From: Cristatella mucedo
Lineage: Eukaryota > Bryozoa > Phylactolaemata > Cristatellidae
NCBI GenBank assembly: GCA_009760855.2
Contig: WPIO01000040.1
Coordinates: forward strand, 307,501-371,500
Direction of reading: 5' to 3'
DNA: 64,000 nt
In this document: in pieces, positions 12,783 to 22,460 of the stretch
Position numbering within the stretch: position 1 is the stretch's first letter
Layout: the number at the start of each line of letters is the position of its first letter
The notes under the pieces: generated by a model
Told to the model about the DNA's origin: nothing
Databases searched by the model: none
Seen by the model: the letters and a program-made list of their open reading frames with translations, nothing else
Program-made: the position numbers and the translations under genes

Positions 12783-13690
12783 CTTCGAAATCTTCCAAAA
12801 AGTAGTTTTTTTTTTACATTTTAGCACTTCAGCCTCATGATGATTGTCGGTTGCTATCGACTAGTGCCGCGAATCCAGTTGACCGTTGGTTCTCTTGCAG
12901 CAGCAACTGGTAAAGCAAGTGGCCGGGATTCAGTTTTCTTCTTTGGGTGCTGTAGAAGCAGCGGCCAAGCAAGAGAGACGCCACGATTATCATCAGGTCG
13001 TTCGGCCATTTGCTTAGGCCTCTTCATCATCGTGCTTTGGGAATGCCTCTTCGAGAAACTTCCTTATCAGGCACGACGTCATTTCCCCCTACTCTCGTGA
13101 CTAGAGCCGTTCAGATGTATCCGCGACCGACCTCAGATACCTTACAGACCACACCTCCAGTTCGTATACTCTCACAAACGGGAACACTGACTCGTAAATG
13201 ATTTCACGACAATCCCACTGCTGGCATTTAACGTGAAGGTGCACACCAGCGAGCAGCAGCTTGCGGACTCTGCTGCTCGCCTGCGTAGGATTGTCCCGTC
13301 TGATTATGCGTGCAGAAGCAGTGCAGGTAATTACTCGTGAAATGAAAAGTTCCTTGCAAACACATCTATTGCGCAGAAAGCGATTAATTTTGCACGACGC
13401 TCAGCGGAAGACTCCATTATTATCAGCATTGTTATTACCATACCTTTAAAGGCGCGGACTGGCTTCAATGCTGCGTGGCTGAGTGGCTGGTCTTTGTCGC
13501 CGTATGCGCCCGTGCCTGCGCCTGAGTCCCGAGTCCTGAGTGCGAGCACGACTCGTCAGCCATGCTTCGAGGCGCCAGAGTTAGCTCCGAAGACAGTTGG
13601 CGAGCGTCCTCAAACGGCGTCTGGCCCCCGCTAGGCTGCGCGGCCAGTCGCCGCGGCGCAGGACTTCGGTTCGCGAGCTGCTGCCGCATG

Positions 13691-13728
13691 AATTCAGCCT
13701 GCATCTCTCCGAGAGCATCTCTATTTGC
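13691..13728. repeat. 38-base segment shared with 15,882-15,918
   Basis: ATTCAGCCTGCATCTCTCCG and its continuation to CTATTTGC are repeated without a mismatch, on the opposite strand, at 15,882-15,918. Both copies abut the 5' side of a truncated LINE. Confidence 0.8.
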
Positions 13729-13739
13729 GGCGCGCGCCC

Positions 13740-14195
13740 GCGGGAAATCTTCGTACCGCCCGCTTTTCGGAATCCAACAGTCCAGAAATACCTCGTACGA
13801 ACCTCAAATCCTTTGGAGACCGTGCATTTAGTTCGCATGCTCCCAAAGCCTGGAACTCCCTCCCGACCTGCGTCAGAACATCCCCTGACCTGACCAAATT
13901 TAAAAGGAGCTTAAAAACACACCTATTTAGGACAGCATTTAGTGGGTCCCTGTGATTCGTCCTTCACGTGCTTATGCGTGCTGACACTGTGCATGCTGCC
14001 ACTAACCACATTTGCATGCTGACCCTGTGCATATCACCCCTAATCATGTTATTCATTTTGTTTGTTTTTCAAGCATGACTTTACTTACCACTCAATTGCA
14101 TTTCCCTTTGCAGCAAATGTAAAGCGCCTAGAAAGAGATTAAGTTCTCTGAGGGCGCTTTATCAAGTGCATTATTATTATTATTATTATTATTAA
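13740..14195 (+). mobile_element. LINE, RT C-terminus and 3' UTR
   Basis: It encodes NLKSFGDRAFSSHAPKAWNS, then FKRSLKTHLFRTAFSGSL, followed by the 3' UTR ending in GCGCTTTATCAAGTGCATTA and ATT repeats. Confidence 0.88.
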
Positions 14196-14844
14196 ATCTG
14201 CGAAACGCGACGGCGCCGGCTTCCCGCCGCCGCCGCCGCCGACCCTGCGGCTCTGGCCGCCTCTTTGGATCACGAAACGGCCCAGCATGCTTCGGACTGA
14301 CCGAATGCATGCCGGATGCATCCGGTCTCGAGGCACGAGCGCCGCCAGCAGCTGGCTGGCGGCGCTTGCCGCTCGCTCACTCGCACTCACTCACGCCAGC
14401 GAGGGGGGCGAGAAGGCTGCACGCTGCACCCGTACAGCTCCCGCGTTTTTCCAACGCCGAGCTTCACCGTCCGGCGTCAGCCGCGTTCCGGTTGAGCTGC
14501 GAGGCCTTCGGCGGCCTCGCAGCTCGACGCCCTGTCGCTCGAGCTCTCGCTGCCTCTTTCGCTCCCCGTCGCCGCTCGGGCGTGGGGGCCAGAGTAAGCA
14601 ATAGCGGTCGGAGCGCCAGCTGGGCGGAGCGTGAACGCTAGCGCCACCCGTGCGCGCGGTGCCGGATCAAGGCGGTTCGGGCCGCGGCTGCTATGTCGCT
14701 TGGATGTCGATTGGGTAGGTATATCGCTGGGGCGAAATCAGCGAAGCGCGTCGCGTGTGAGGTGAGCCCGAGGTCGCACCGTGCGCTTCCGGCCGGCCGC
14801 CGCCGGATGCCCCGCCCAGAGCAGCCGCCTGCTCGGCGCGGGCT

Positions 14845-14852
14845 ATAAAAGC
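14845..14852 (+). promoter_or_regulatory. TATA box of the 14.95-kb gene
   Basis: TATAAAAG lies in a GC-rich setting about 107 bases before a good ATG. A start site near 14,875 would give a short leader of about 75 bases. Confidence 0.6.
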
Positions 14853-14951
14853 CGGCGCAGCGTGGCGACGCTCGGTCGTACGTCGGCGGGCGTTCGCCTC
14901 GCGAGTCGCGAGCATTCACTTTGGGCTTCCGACTTGCTTCGACGACGTGAG

Positions 14952-15014
14952 ATGGGCAAAGTCACCAGTGACATCTTGTTGTGCGTGATCGTGATGCTGT
15001 GGACCGCTCTGGTG
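14952..15014 (+). CDS. first coding exon, signal peptide or signal anchor
   Basis: The ATG at 14,952 opens 21 codons: MGKVTSDI, then a hydrophobic run LLCVIVMLWTALV, then a donor GTAAGC at 15,015 in phase 0. A stop follows two codons into the intron. This looks like exon 1 of a secreted or type II membrane protein. It sits 107 bases downstream of a TATA box. The next exon with a strong acceptor on this strand (17,384) starts in phase 0, so the two can be joined. The intron between them contains a LINE tail and two SINEs. The protein family is not recognised from this exon. Confidence 0.6.
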
Positions 15015-15519
15015 GTAAGCTAGCCGCAGCAGCAGCTCGCCCGAGGCGTCGCCGAGCCAGAACCGCTCGCTACAAATCGTCCCTCCCCCAGCTGCGGCAT
15101 GGCGCCGGCGGCGGTGGCGGCGGTCAGCGCCCGCACGGAGCCGAGAGTTCTGCTCGCTGTGCTGGCTGCGGCCGGCGCGGCAAAGTCAGTCTGCGACGGG
15201 TTCGTGGCCGGCGCGGCGGCAGCAGTCGCCGCCACGCTGAGCGTCTGTCGGTAGGTAAATGGTATTAATTGCGACGGCGTGCAGCGTTTTACGTGGGCTG
15301 CCTCCGGAATGAGGCACAGAGAGGAAATGACCTTCCCAGAAATTCAGTATTTCGCACAGTGCAACATCGGACCGCGAGAGATGATAGCTCGATAAAGACG
15401 CACTTTCGCCTAGCATTTTGTGCATACGCGTATTGTTTTTGGGCTACATTCCTGAATACAAATACTCATTTTAATTGTAAGAGCATTTATGTTAGTTATA
15501 TCAAGTTGATTATGATACC

Positions 15520-15880
15520 CTTGACCTAGCACTCTCAGAAAACTCATTCTCTTTCTAGGCACTTTACATTTGCGGCAAAAGAAGCACTATAGAATGGTTA
15601 GTGGAAGCATTCTCAATAAAAAATCAAAAACGAAAATAACATGGTTAGGGGTGATATACACTGGGTCAGCATGCAAGTTTTGTTAGTGGCGGCATGCACA
15701 GTGTCAGAACGCATAAGCACATCAAGGACGAATCACAGGGACCCACTAAATGCTGCACTAAATAGGTGTGTTTTTAATTTCTTTTTTTAAATGTAATCAA
15801 GTTGGGAAATGTCGGGACGAAAGTCGGAAGTGGGCTCCAGACTTTGGGAGCATACGAGCTAAAGGGCTAAAGCCCCGGGT
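15520..15880 (-). mobile_element. LINE 3' end
   Basis: UTR and RT tail in the minus orientation. It is truncated near 15,868 and joined to the 37-base segment shared with 13.69 kb. It lies in the intron of the 14.95-kb gene. Confidence 0.75.
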
Positions 15881-16344
15881 TGCAAATAGAGATGCTCTCG
15901 GAGAGATGCAGGCTGAATCCATCCTGATGGATTAGGCTTTCCAACTTCTAATAGGTTACTGCCATCTAAGTTCAGAGGTCAGCAGATGACGGGAGTAAAC
16001 GTTAAAATGAACCTGGATCCGCCATGGATACAGACTTGAGCAATCGTCGATTAGAGATTAGCGGCCTTGTGAGTGAAGGCACTACAAGGAGCCGCCATCG
16101 ACAGCAATTGGCTATGTTCACAGCGCACGAGCAGCATTTAGATACTCTCTTGCTCCAGTTAAATACGCTACTGAGATTTGATGCATGACGAATATTCGAC
16201 TGTATAGAAATCAACAAGGTAATGGGCAAGAGAAAGGTGGCAGCACGGTACGTTTACCTTACTCATTAGGTCATTGCTCTTTGTTTACATTACGATTGCC
16301 AAGTACGAATCTTTGCTTAAAAATTTAACGATTCATTGATTCAT

Positions 16345-16482
16345 ATGCCTAGTGCCCTAAGAGAACTGATTCTCTATTCGGGCGAATCGCTTATGCCTTG
16401 GTGCTCCACGAGTCCACGACCTCGGGCATCAAATACACTCGCCTTGACCTAGGTCCGAGCGAACACCTTAACCGCTGGGTCG
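16345..16482 (-). mobile_element. SINE family B, diverged copy
   Basis: The LINE-like tail (GTGCCCTAAGAGAACTGATT on plus) is followed by a tRNA-like part with a degenerate B box and CACCTTAACCGCTGGGTC (A-box side). Confidence 0.65.
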
Positions 16483-16605
16483 CTCTGAATTGGCTCTCTT
16501 TCTGTTCGGTGCTACTTGACTATGCTGTTATCGACTAAATTCGATTGTCTGCCTTCGGCTAAGCAATTACCGGTGACCTCAAAATGCCCATAAGATGGCA
16601 GATGC

Positions 16606-16740
16606 GAAAATAAATATAACTCACTCGAATAGCGCCCTAAGAGGCTATATGCTCTATTCAGGCGTTTCGCATATGCCAAGGGGATCAAGCCCACGACCCC
16701 CAGTCGAATGCATTCACCCAACCCAGCTTCTCGTACCTCC
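16606..16740 (-). mobile_element. SINE family B, diverged copy
   Basis: AATAGCGCCCTAAGAGGCTA and ATGCTCTATTCAGGCGTTTC match the B tail. The tRNA-like part is degenerate. Confidence 0.6.
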
Positions 16741-17383
16741 ACGTCACGCCTGTAGCTTAGCTAGTTTTCAGCAGAGGCGATGGCGCAGTTGCCGCCGCCG
16801 CCGCCGCTGCTGAAGCGATGTCCGAGCGGTTGGTCAGCTCTCAATCTTGGCCAGCGTATCGCGGGCCGCAGCTCAATGAGAGCAGAGATGTCCGTCTTGT
16901 CTGAGCTGCGCCGGTTGCTGCCGTGCGGCGGCGGGCTCGAGGCTCCAACTGAAATCTGGAGCACGAAGCGGCTTTCAGCCTTGACGACGACGAGCCGCAA
17001 CAAAGCGAGCAGGAACAAAACCGCCGACAACAACAACAACAACGCCGACAAGCAACAGAGACGCAACGAAGACGCGCGGTGCTGGCGGGCTTTCCAAAGC
17101 GACGGGGGAAGACTGAGCTACGGTGCCGTCAAAGTTACTACGCTTGCACTTTTGGGCGCGAACTTGTGATGGCAGAAAGCAAGCTCCCGAGCGCTCCGCT
17201 ACGATCAGGCTTTACGACGTCGCACCCGGCCCATCACGAGCCACGATGTTCGGAAAGAGATTTCTCACCGCCTAAAAAGCCGCCGAAGCCTGCTTTTTAT
17301 TTTCGCGCGGTCATTCGCCCACAGGCGTTCGCTATCCTCGCGAAACGAAGCATCTTTTCGGCATCCTTTCGCTTTTTTTTCAG

Positions 17384-17781
17384 GTGCTGCAGCTGAAAAG
17401 ATCCGGCGTCACGTCCATTGTCATCAGGCCTATTCAGGTCAATTCAGACTCAAACTATGCCGTGCGAATAGTGCTAATCAGGTCTTACCGAGCAACGGTC
17501 GGCGACAGCAGCTCGTCGCTCATCCGAAAACTGTTTACGGGCGCCGGCGGCGAAGCTACTGAGCCATCCGAGCTTACAGCCCAGCTTCCGGCAGCCGTGC
17601 TTCCGGCCGAGCTCCTGGCAGAACTGCAGGACGAAACCCGTGCCCTGACTAAGGCCGTCGAAGGCGGCGGCAGGGCGCTGCCGTCTAGCGGCTTTGACCT
17701 GATTGGCCGCTCGATGGCAGGAAGTCTGAGCTCGCCACAGGATCGGGCGCCGCTCGTCAGGCTGATCGTCGACGTCGACGG
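17384..17781 (+). CDS. internal coding exon, second exon of the 14.95-kb gene
   Basis: A strong acceptor (a run of eight T, then CAG) opens a 398-nt frame with no stop, closed by the donor GTAAGC at 17,782 in phase 2. The product begins VLQLKRSGVTSIVIRPIQ, then SNYAVRIVLIRSYRA, then an Ala/Leu/Glu-rich helical stretch, and ends LVRLIVDVDG. Codon third positions are GC-rich. If joined to the exon at 14,952 it would follow the hydrophobic anchor directly and lie in the lumen or outside the cell. I do not recognise the domain. No exon with the required next phase was found with confidence before 19,008. Confidence 0.55.
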
Positions 17782-18080
17782 GTAAGCTTATTGCAATGCA
17801 GAAAGATGCTCTCTCACTCCGGGTCAGCCCAGGTCAGCACCTGCGACGGATGAGGCTGGAAAGCGAAAGCGCTTCGGCAGCAGACGCCGGCGGCGGTGGA
17901 CGTCCTTGACCGTTTTGAGCGAGAGCGTTCCGAGGAGCGTCGAAGCTCGTAAAGGTTCCGAAAGCTTCGGGTCTTGAGAGCGGCCGAGCGAGCTCGTCGT
18001 CGCCTGTCGCTCGTCGTCCGTGGCTAGTGCGCTGCTTCACTGGCAGCGAGTCAGCAGTACTCGATAACAAGTTGGTTCTC

Positions 18081-18117
18081 GTTGATGGCTGCTGCCAAAT
18101 TGGCAGCAGCCATCAAC
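18081..18117. repeat. perfect palindrome, 18-base arms, 1-base centre
   Basis: Arms GTTGATGGCTGCTGCCAA and TTGGCAGCAGCCATCAAC flank a single A. Confidence 0.9.
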
Positions 18118-18237
18118 AACTCAGTCGACAGACGGAGTCGGCAGCCACTGCTACTAATCGTAGCCAATGCCAGTTCAGAGATGCTTCGTGCTGTGGTGGC
18201 GTTTCGTCGCTTTTCGGTCGCTCTTCTTCTTCCCGGT

Positions 18238-18320
18238 AGAAGCTTCCTTCCGGTGCTTCCTTCCGGTGCTTCCTTCCGGTGCTTTCTTCCGGTGCTTCCT
18301 TCCGGTGCTTCCTTTCGGTA
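18238..18320. repeat. 13-15-bp tandem repeat
   Basis: About six units of GGTGCTTCCTTCC, with small variations. Confidence 0.85.
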
Positions 18321-18404
18321 GAGCGGATCTCTCGGCCTTAACCTAACGCGCAGTGGCCCTCTTGAGATAGAGGGTGCAAAGTTCAAGGTGGTGGCTGATG
18401 CTTG

Positions 18405-18470
18405 TTCGCGAGCTTTCGCTGGCGTTCGTCGGCAGTCAGTCGCCGACGAAAGCCAGCGAAAGCTCGCGAA
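18405..18470. repeat. 29-base inverted repeat, 8-base loop
   Basis: The left arm 18,405-18,433 and right arm 18,442-18,470 pair with one mismatch; the loop is AGTCAGTC. The arm contains TTCGCGAGCTTTCGCTGGC. Confidence 0.9.
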
Positions 18471-19007
18471 TAAGCTTGCTTTACTATTTACTACTGCAAC
18501 GCCATTTACTGACACGCGGCGTGGCGATGTTCGCCGAGGCTTCGCAAAGCGCTGCCTGCGCTGCTCGGGAAGCTGCGAGTTTTCGTCCACGAGCTCCTTC
18601 AAATGAAACTAGCCAGCTCAAGCTTAAACTAGTCCGTTCAAACCGAATCTGGCCCGCTCAAGCTGAACATACCTAGCTCAAGCCAGATGCGATTCGTCCG
18701 ATTCGACGCTGCCCGTTACATGATCGGTAAGGCTCTCGAAATTGTAGCCAAAAGGCTATTCGTTTTGCCTTTTTTAAAAGTCACCAGCTTTAAACATACG
18801 GTCGAGCTGTAGCTCAGCTCTATGCGGAGCTAAAGCACTTTTTCCTGGCGAGTGCAACTCTCCGCCCGCCGCCGCCGCCATCGTGTTCCTTACGCCTACC
18901 GACCACGGCCGCCGACAACGGTCGGATGGCCTGCGCCGGATGTGCCTGCGCGTACCCGGCTACCGAAGGCACCGAGTGCTCATTCTCGCCTCTCTGCTAG
19001 TCTGCAG

Positions 19008-19289
19008 GTGACGAGCGCCCGGTTGCGGAGCGGCCGCCCGGCAGAGCTGTGGATGGCGGTGCGGACGTCGGACGACGAGCGGACGCTCGAGCGGCCGCTG
19101 TTCTGCGCTTACGAGGGCAGCAAGTACGCAGCCAGAGCGGCCTGGGCGCCCGCCTCATGGCTCTACGGCGATGGCGTTCTGAGGCGGCTCGTCGGCGGCG
19201 GCGGCGGCGGCGCCAGGCTCGGCTACTTGACGTGCACCATCCCGCATCTTCGCTCCGACGTCGCCTCGGTCTCATTGACTGTCCAGTAG
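19008..19289 (+). CDS. possible coding exon, weakly GT92-like
   Basis: Acceptor CTAGTCTGCAG is followed by a 93-codon frame ending at TAG. Visible features are ERPLFCAYEG, ASWLYGDGVLRRL, a run of six glycines, GYLTCTIP and VASVSL. The pattern of PLFC, an aromatic-rich strand, then TC-x-P and SVSL resembles the N-terminal beta domain of metazoan glycosyltransferase family 92 proteins. That comparison is from memory and weak. It cannot be spliced directly to the 17,384 exon: the phases disagree and a TGA would result, so an exon is missing or this is a different gene. Confidence 0.3.
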   Translation: MTSARLRSGRPAELWMAVRTSDDERTLERPLFCAYEGSKYAARAAWAPASWLYGDGVLRRLVGGGGGGARLGYLTCTIPHLRSDVASVSLTVQ

Positions 19290-19830
19290 CGTCGACGGAG
19301 GGCCGGCGTCCAGCAACGACACACCACGGGCCACAAAGCCTCGGCTTTGTCCAGGCCGAGGCTTCTGGCAGCGGCGGCGGCGGCCGGCGGCTCCCCACGA
19401 CCATCGTCGAGCGCCGCCGTGAAAGCCCGTCGGAAAACGGAGGACCGTCGCCCGACGCGAGATCGACGTCAGATGAGACTCGATCGTCAGTCTGCCATCA
19501 TCGCTGCCCCATCCAACGCAGCAGCAGGTTTTGGTTCGACGCCAGGGTCAGCTCGAGAGTGGCACGCCCACGAGCTAACTCCGAGAACATGAGCGAACAG
19601 GATAGTAGCCGTCCAGCCTTATAATACGCTGACATACTTGCATAACCAGTCGTCGCAAACCTCAACAGGTTTTATTCTGGTTGTAATTAGGGTTTCCAAG
19701 CCCGAGCCTTTTATATATTTTTTTAAATACAATTGGTAGCTGTCCTTGCGAGCCCCTTGCAGTCGTCGCTGCTTCCTGCGAGTTCGTGCAGACCTTTCGT
19801 ATTCCGCCGTTTGCCTACGTGGTATGTGGT

Positions 19831-20150
19831 ATGAGTAAACAGTTAAATTCCGGAAAGCAATCGGTTCGATGCTTAGCCTGATGTGGAAGTAGATCTGATA
19901 GGTAGCCTGGAGCCAAAGAATTAAAGGACGTAAAAGTGAGTGATAAAAACCTTTAAGTCGATGTGTTGTTTTACTGGGACCCAGTGCAGGTCGGCGAGAA
20001 GGGGTAAGATGTGGCAGCTGCTACGCTCACGACAGACGAGCCCAGCTGCAGAATTTTGCACCAGCTGTAAGCACCTGAGTGCGCAGGCCGGTAGAACTAA
20101 TGTACGAACTAAAGGCACGGTCTGTAAAGGATCTAAGGTTTGCACGAGGC
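19831..20150 (-). mobile_element. LINE internal RT fragment
   Basis: The reverse strand reads RLQLVQNSAAGLVCRERSS and ADLHWVPVKQHIDLKV. There is an internal deletion before CTAAAGGCACGGTCTGTAAA. Confidence 0.75.
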
Positions 20151-20529
20151 GTAGATTCATGCGCTCCCAATAGCATGCACGCGGGAGCATGCAGAATACC
20201 TAAGTTCGCTCACGACGACATGTATTTTCGCTGGTGCCTACAGCGCTCTCGGACGCAGCCGTTCTCTCCTAGGCCGGCGTGCCAACGTTCCTGGAGTCCA
20301 CCCCCTCCCCAGCCTCAGCTCATCCCCGTGGGTTAGCGGGAGGACAAAGCCGGCCTGCGTCCACGTCACAGCCGCCAGATCACAGATGAGCACCGCCCTG
20401 ACCTTAGGCCACATCCGCCAGCTGTTCGACCCTGGGTTGGTGGAGAACAGTGCAGGTCTCCCTGCACCGGCCGAGTGTCGGTGGCGTGCCCAGCGATCTA
20501 GAATCGCGTACGCACACAGAAACACAAAC

Positions 20530-20730
20530 CCCACTAGGTATAGGTAAACAGTTCGATTCCGAAAAGAAATTGGTACGATGCTTAGCCTGTTGGTTCAGTA
20601 GACCTGATTGGTATGCTGAAGCCAAAGAATGAAGGGACCTGAAAGTGAGTGACAAAACCTTGAAGTCGGTGTGCTGCTTGACTGGTAGCCAGTGCAGTTT
20701 GGTGGGAAGTGGTGCGACGTGGCAACTCAG
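20530..20730 (-). mobile_element. LINE internal RT fragment
   Basis: The reverse strand reads LPTKLHWLPVKQHTDFKVLS and LASAYQSGLLNQQAKHRT. Confidence 0.75.
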
Positions 20731-21397
20731 AAACCGCTCGCTAATAATAGCTAGCATTGTCTAACGGCATGCAAGCATTCCACTGTCACCAATTGCTTGC
20801 ATGAATTAAGGTCGTCTTCGGCCAGGCTAGGAAAACGCAGCCAACGTAACCGTCTACTGAAGGTGAAGCTCATTTGAGGCTTAGCCAGCTCGTCGGGTGC
20901 GAGCGGAAATCATTTACCGAATGTATTCTTGCGAACTTCTTCAGACTTCTTTTCGTAGCAGCTCTCTCGTCTTCATCGCAGTCATCAACGAAAGCTGTCA
21001 GCGCATCGGCAGCCGGTCCTCAATGCGTCTTGTCTCTGAACCCTCAGCTATACACACTCTCCTTCCGGTCAAAAACGTTAAACTAGTCTGAAGACAGGGA
21101 AGCAGCTTCAGGCCTTTCATATAGGATATAGGATATATACTTCGTATAGGATAGGACCTCGTATAGGATACCTGGATGCCTATCTCAGCACTCTAACACG
21201 GTTAGTGCATCCAACAAGCATTTAGCATTGCCTCCGAACTGAACATTACCAGAAAACGGTTACTTCATGAGGTAGGTCACGAGGTTTACAAACTGTTACA
21301 TGATATATATATTATTACTGTATTATTATTACTATAATATATATATATATTAAATATATAATTTAATGCATTGTATTTAATGTATAATTATTATATT

Positions 21398-21412
21398 GTA
21401 ATGCAAATGAAT

Positions 21413-21444
<32 letters not shown>

Positions 21445-21480
21445 GTAGATATATCTATATATATAATTCATTTGCATTAC
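21398..21480. repeat. AT-rich hairpin from facing SINE tails
   Basis: The arms GTAATGCAAATGAATTATAT are perfect over 23 bases (21,398-21,420 and 21,458-21,480), around a TA-rich centre. Each arm matches a SINE B 3' end. Confidence 0.8.
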
Positions 21481-21600
21481 ACAGTTGAGAACTGAATCTC
21501 TATTCGGGTGCTTTACATTTGCCACGGCGCTCAAACCCACTTTCTGGGTCGCTAAAGACAGGCATCTAACCCCTGGGCCGAACATGGTAAGGACACAGCA
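21481..21600 (-). mobile_element. SINE family B fragment
   Basis: GAACTGAATCTCTATTCGGG and the following GTGCTTTACATTTGCC are the SINE B tail. The tRNA-like part ends near CTAACCCCTGGGCCGAAC. Confidence 0.55.
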
Positions 21601-21639
21601 TCTGCACACATCAGCCGCTGCAGCACGATCACAGAAGAG

Positions 21640-21718
21640 TAAAGCAGCATTAAGGCTCTTCTGCCACTCTATAAAAATGAGGCCCTTAAATCAGCTAATT
21701 ATTTATTTATTTACTTAG
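21640..21718 (+). mobile_element. SINE family A 3' end
   Basis: AAGGCTCTTCTGCCACTCTA followed by AAATCAGCTAATTATTTATT matches the family A body and tail only. Confidence 0.6.
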
Positions 21719-21751
21719 GCACAGTGCACCTAAATATAAATGAATATAAAT

Positions 21752-21893
21752 ATAATTCATTTATATAGCGCCCCAAGAGAACTTAATCTCTATTCAGGCG
21801 CTTCACATATGCCTCTGAGCTCGAGCCCACGACCTCAGTCAGACCTTGGTCGAAGCGAGCACCTTTACCGCTAGACCAAACCAGCACCTAGTA
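21752..21893 (-). mobile_element. SINE family B, near-complete copy
   Basis: On minus it reads GCTGGTTTGGTCTAGCGGTA (A box), then GTCGTGGGCTCGAGCTC (B box), then GATTAAGTTCTCTTGGGGCG and an AT tail. Together with the next copy it forms an inverted pair. Confidence 0.85.
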
Positions 21894-21977
21894 GGCTTCA
21901 GTCCTTTCAGACGTGTCACTGGTAATCACAAACACCTCACACAGGTACTTTGAAAACCGGTCACAGCTAGCTCACAA

Positions 21978-22118
21978 CTAGCTGGTTTGGTCCAGCGGTT
22001 AAGATGCTCGCCCCGACCAAGGTCTGGCTGAGGTCGTGGGCGCGAGCCCCGACGCCGATGTGAAGCGCCTGAATACAGATTAAGTTCTCTTCTGGCGTTA
22101 TGCAAATTAATTATATCT
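21978..22118 (+). mobile_element. SINE family B, near-complete copy
   Basis: It starts GCTGGTTTGGTCCAGCGGTT, with B box GGGCGCGAGCCCC, and ends AGATTAAGTTCTCTTCTGGC with an AT tail. It is inverted relative to the copy 85 bases upstream. Confidence 0.82.
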
Positions 22119-22317
22119 TATTTATAAATGCCTCATACAGATACCTTGCAGACCGTTCACATATACTGGTAATACTTGAAAGCCGGCAGAGCGCGGTCAG
22201 CCATAGATTCTGGCCCAATGCAACCATCATGCTCATGGTAGCTGAACGTGATGGAAATCAGGAATGCCGGTACTTTAATAAAAATGTTTTTTCCTTAATG
22301 AAGAGCTTGAGTTTCAT

Positions 22318-22460
22318 AGCCCTGTTCGTGGGTTCGAGTCCTATAGCAGAAAATCTTTAATTGTCTGCTGCAAGTAGGGTAAGGCCGGCTAGCCACAAAG
22401 GCTCTGCTGCTGCCGTCGCCGAATGAATGAGGGCGTTGGTTCAGCCGACCTTTACTCTAT
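22318..22460 (+). mobile_element. degenerate SINE A fragment
   Basis: The B box GGGTTCGAGTCCT is followed by CTGCTGCAAGTAGGGTAAGG and CACAAAGGCTCTGCTGCTGC, a decayed A body. Confidence 0.5.

Noticed and set aside
16761-17066. Minus-strand frame with a Leu-rich signal-like start
   Set aside because: The Leu run comes from a GTT-type repeat and no donor or domain follows.
20379-20531. Candidate plus-strand exon ending in a GTAAAC donor
   Set aside because: The donor falls in sequence derived from the adjacent LINE (20.53 kb), and the upstream acceptor is weak.
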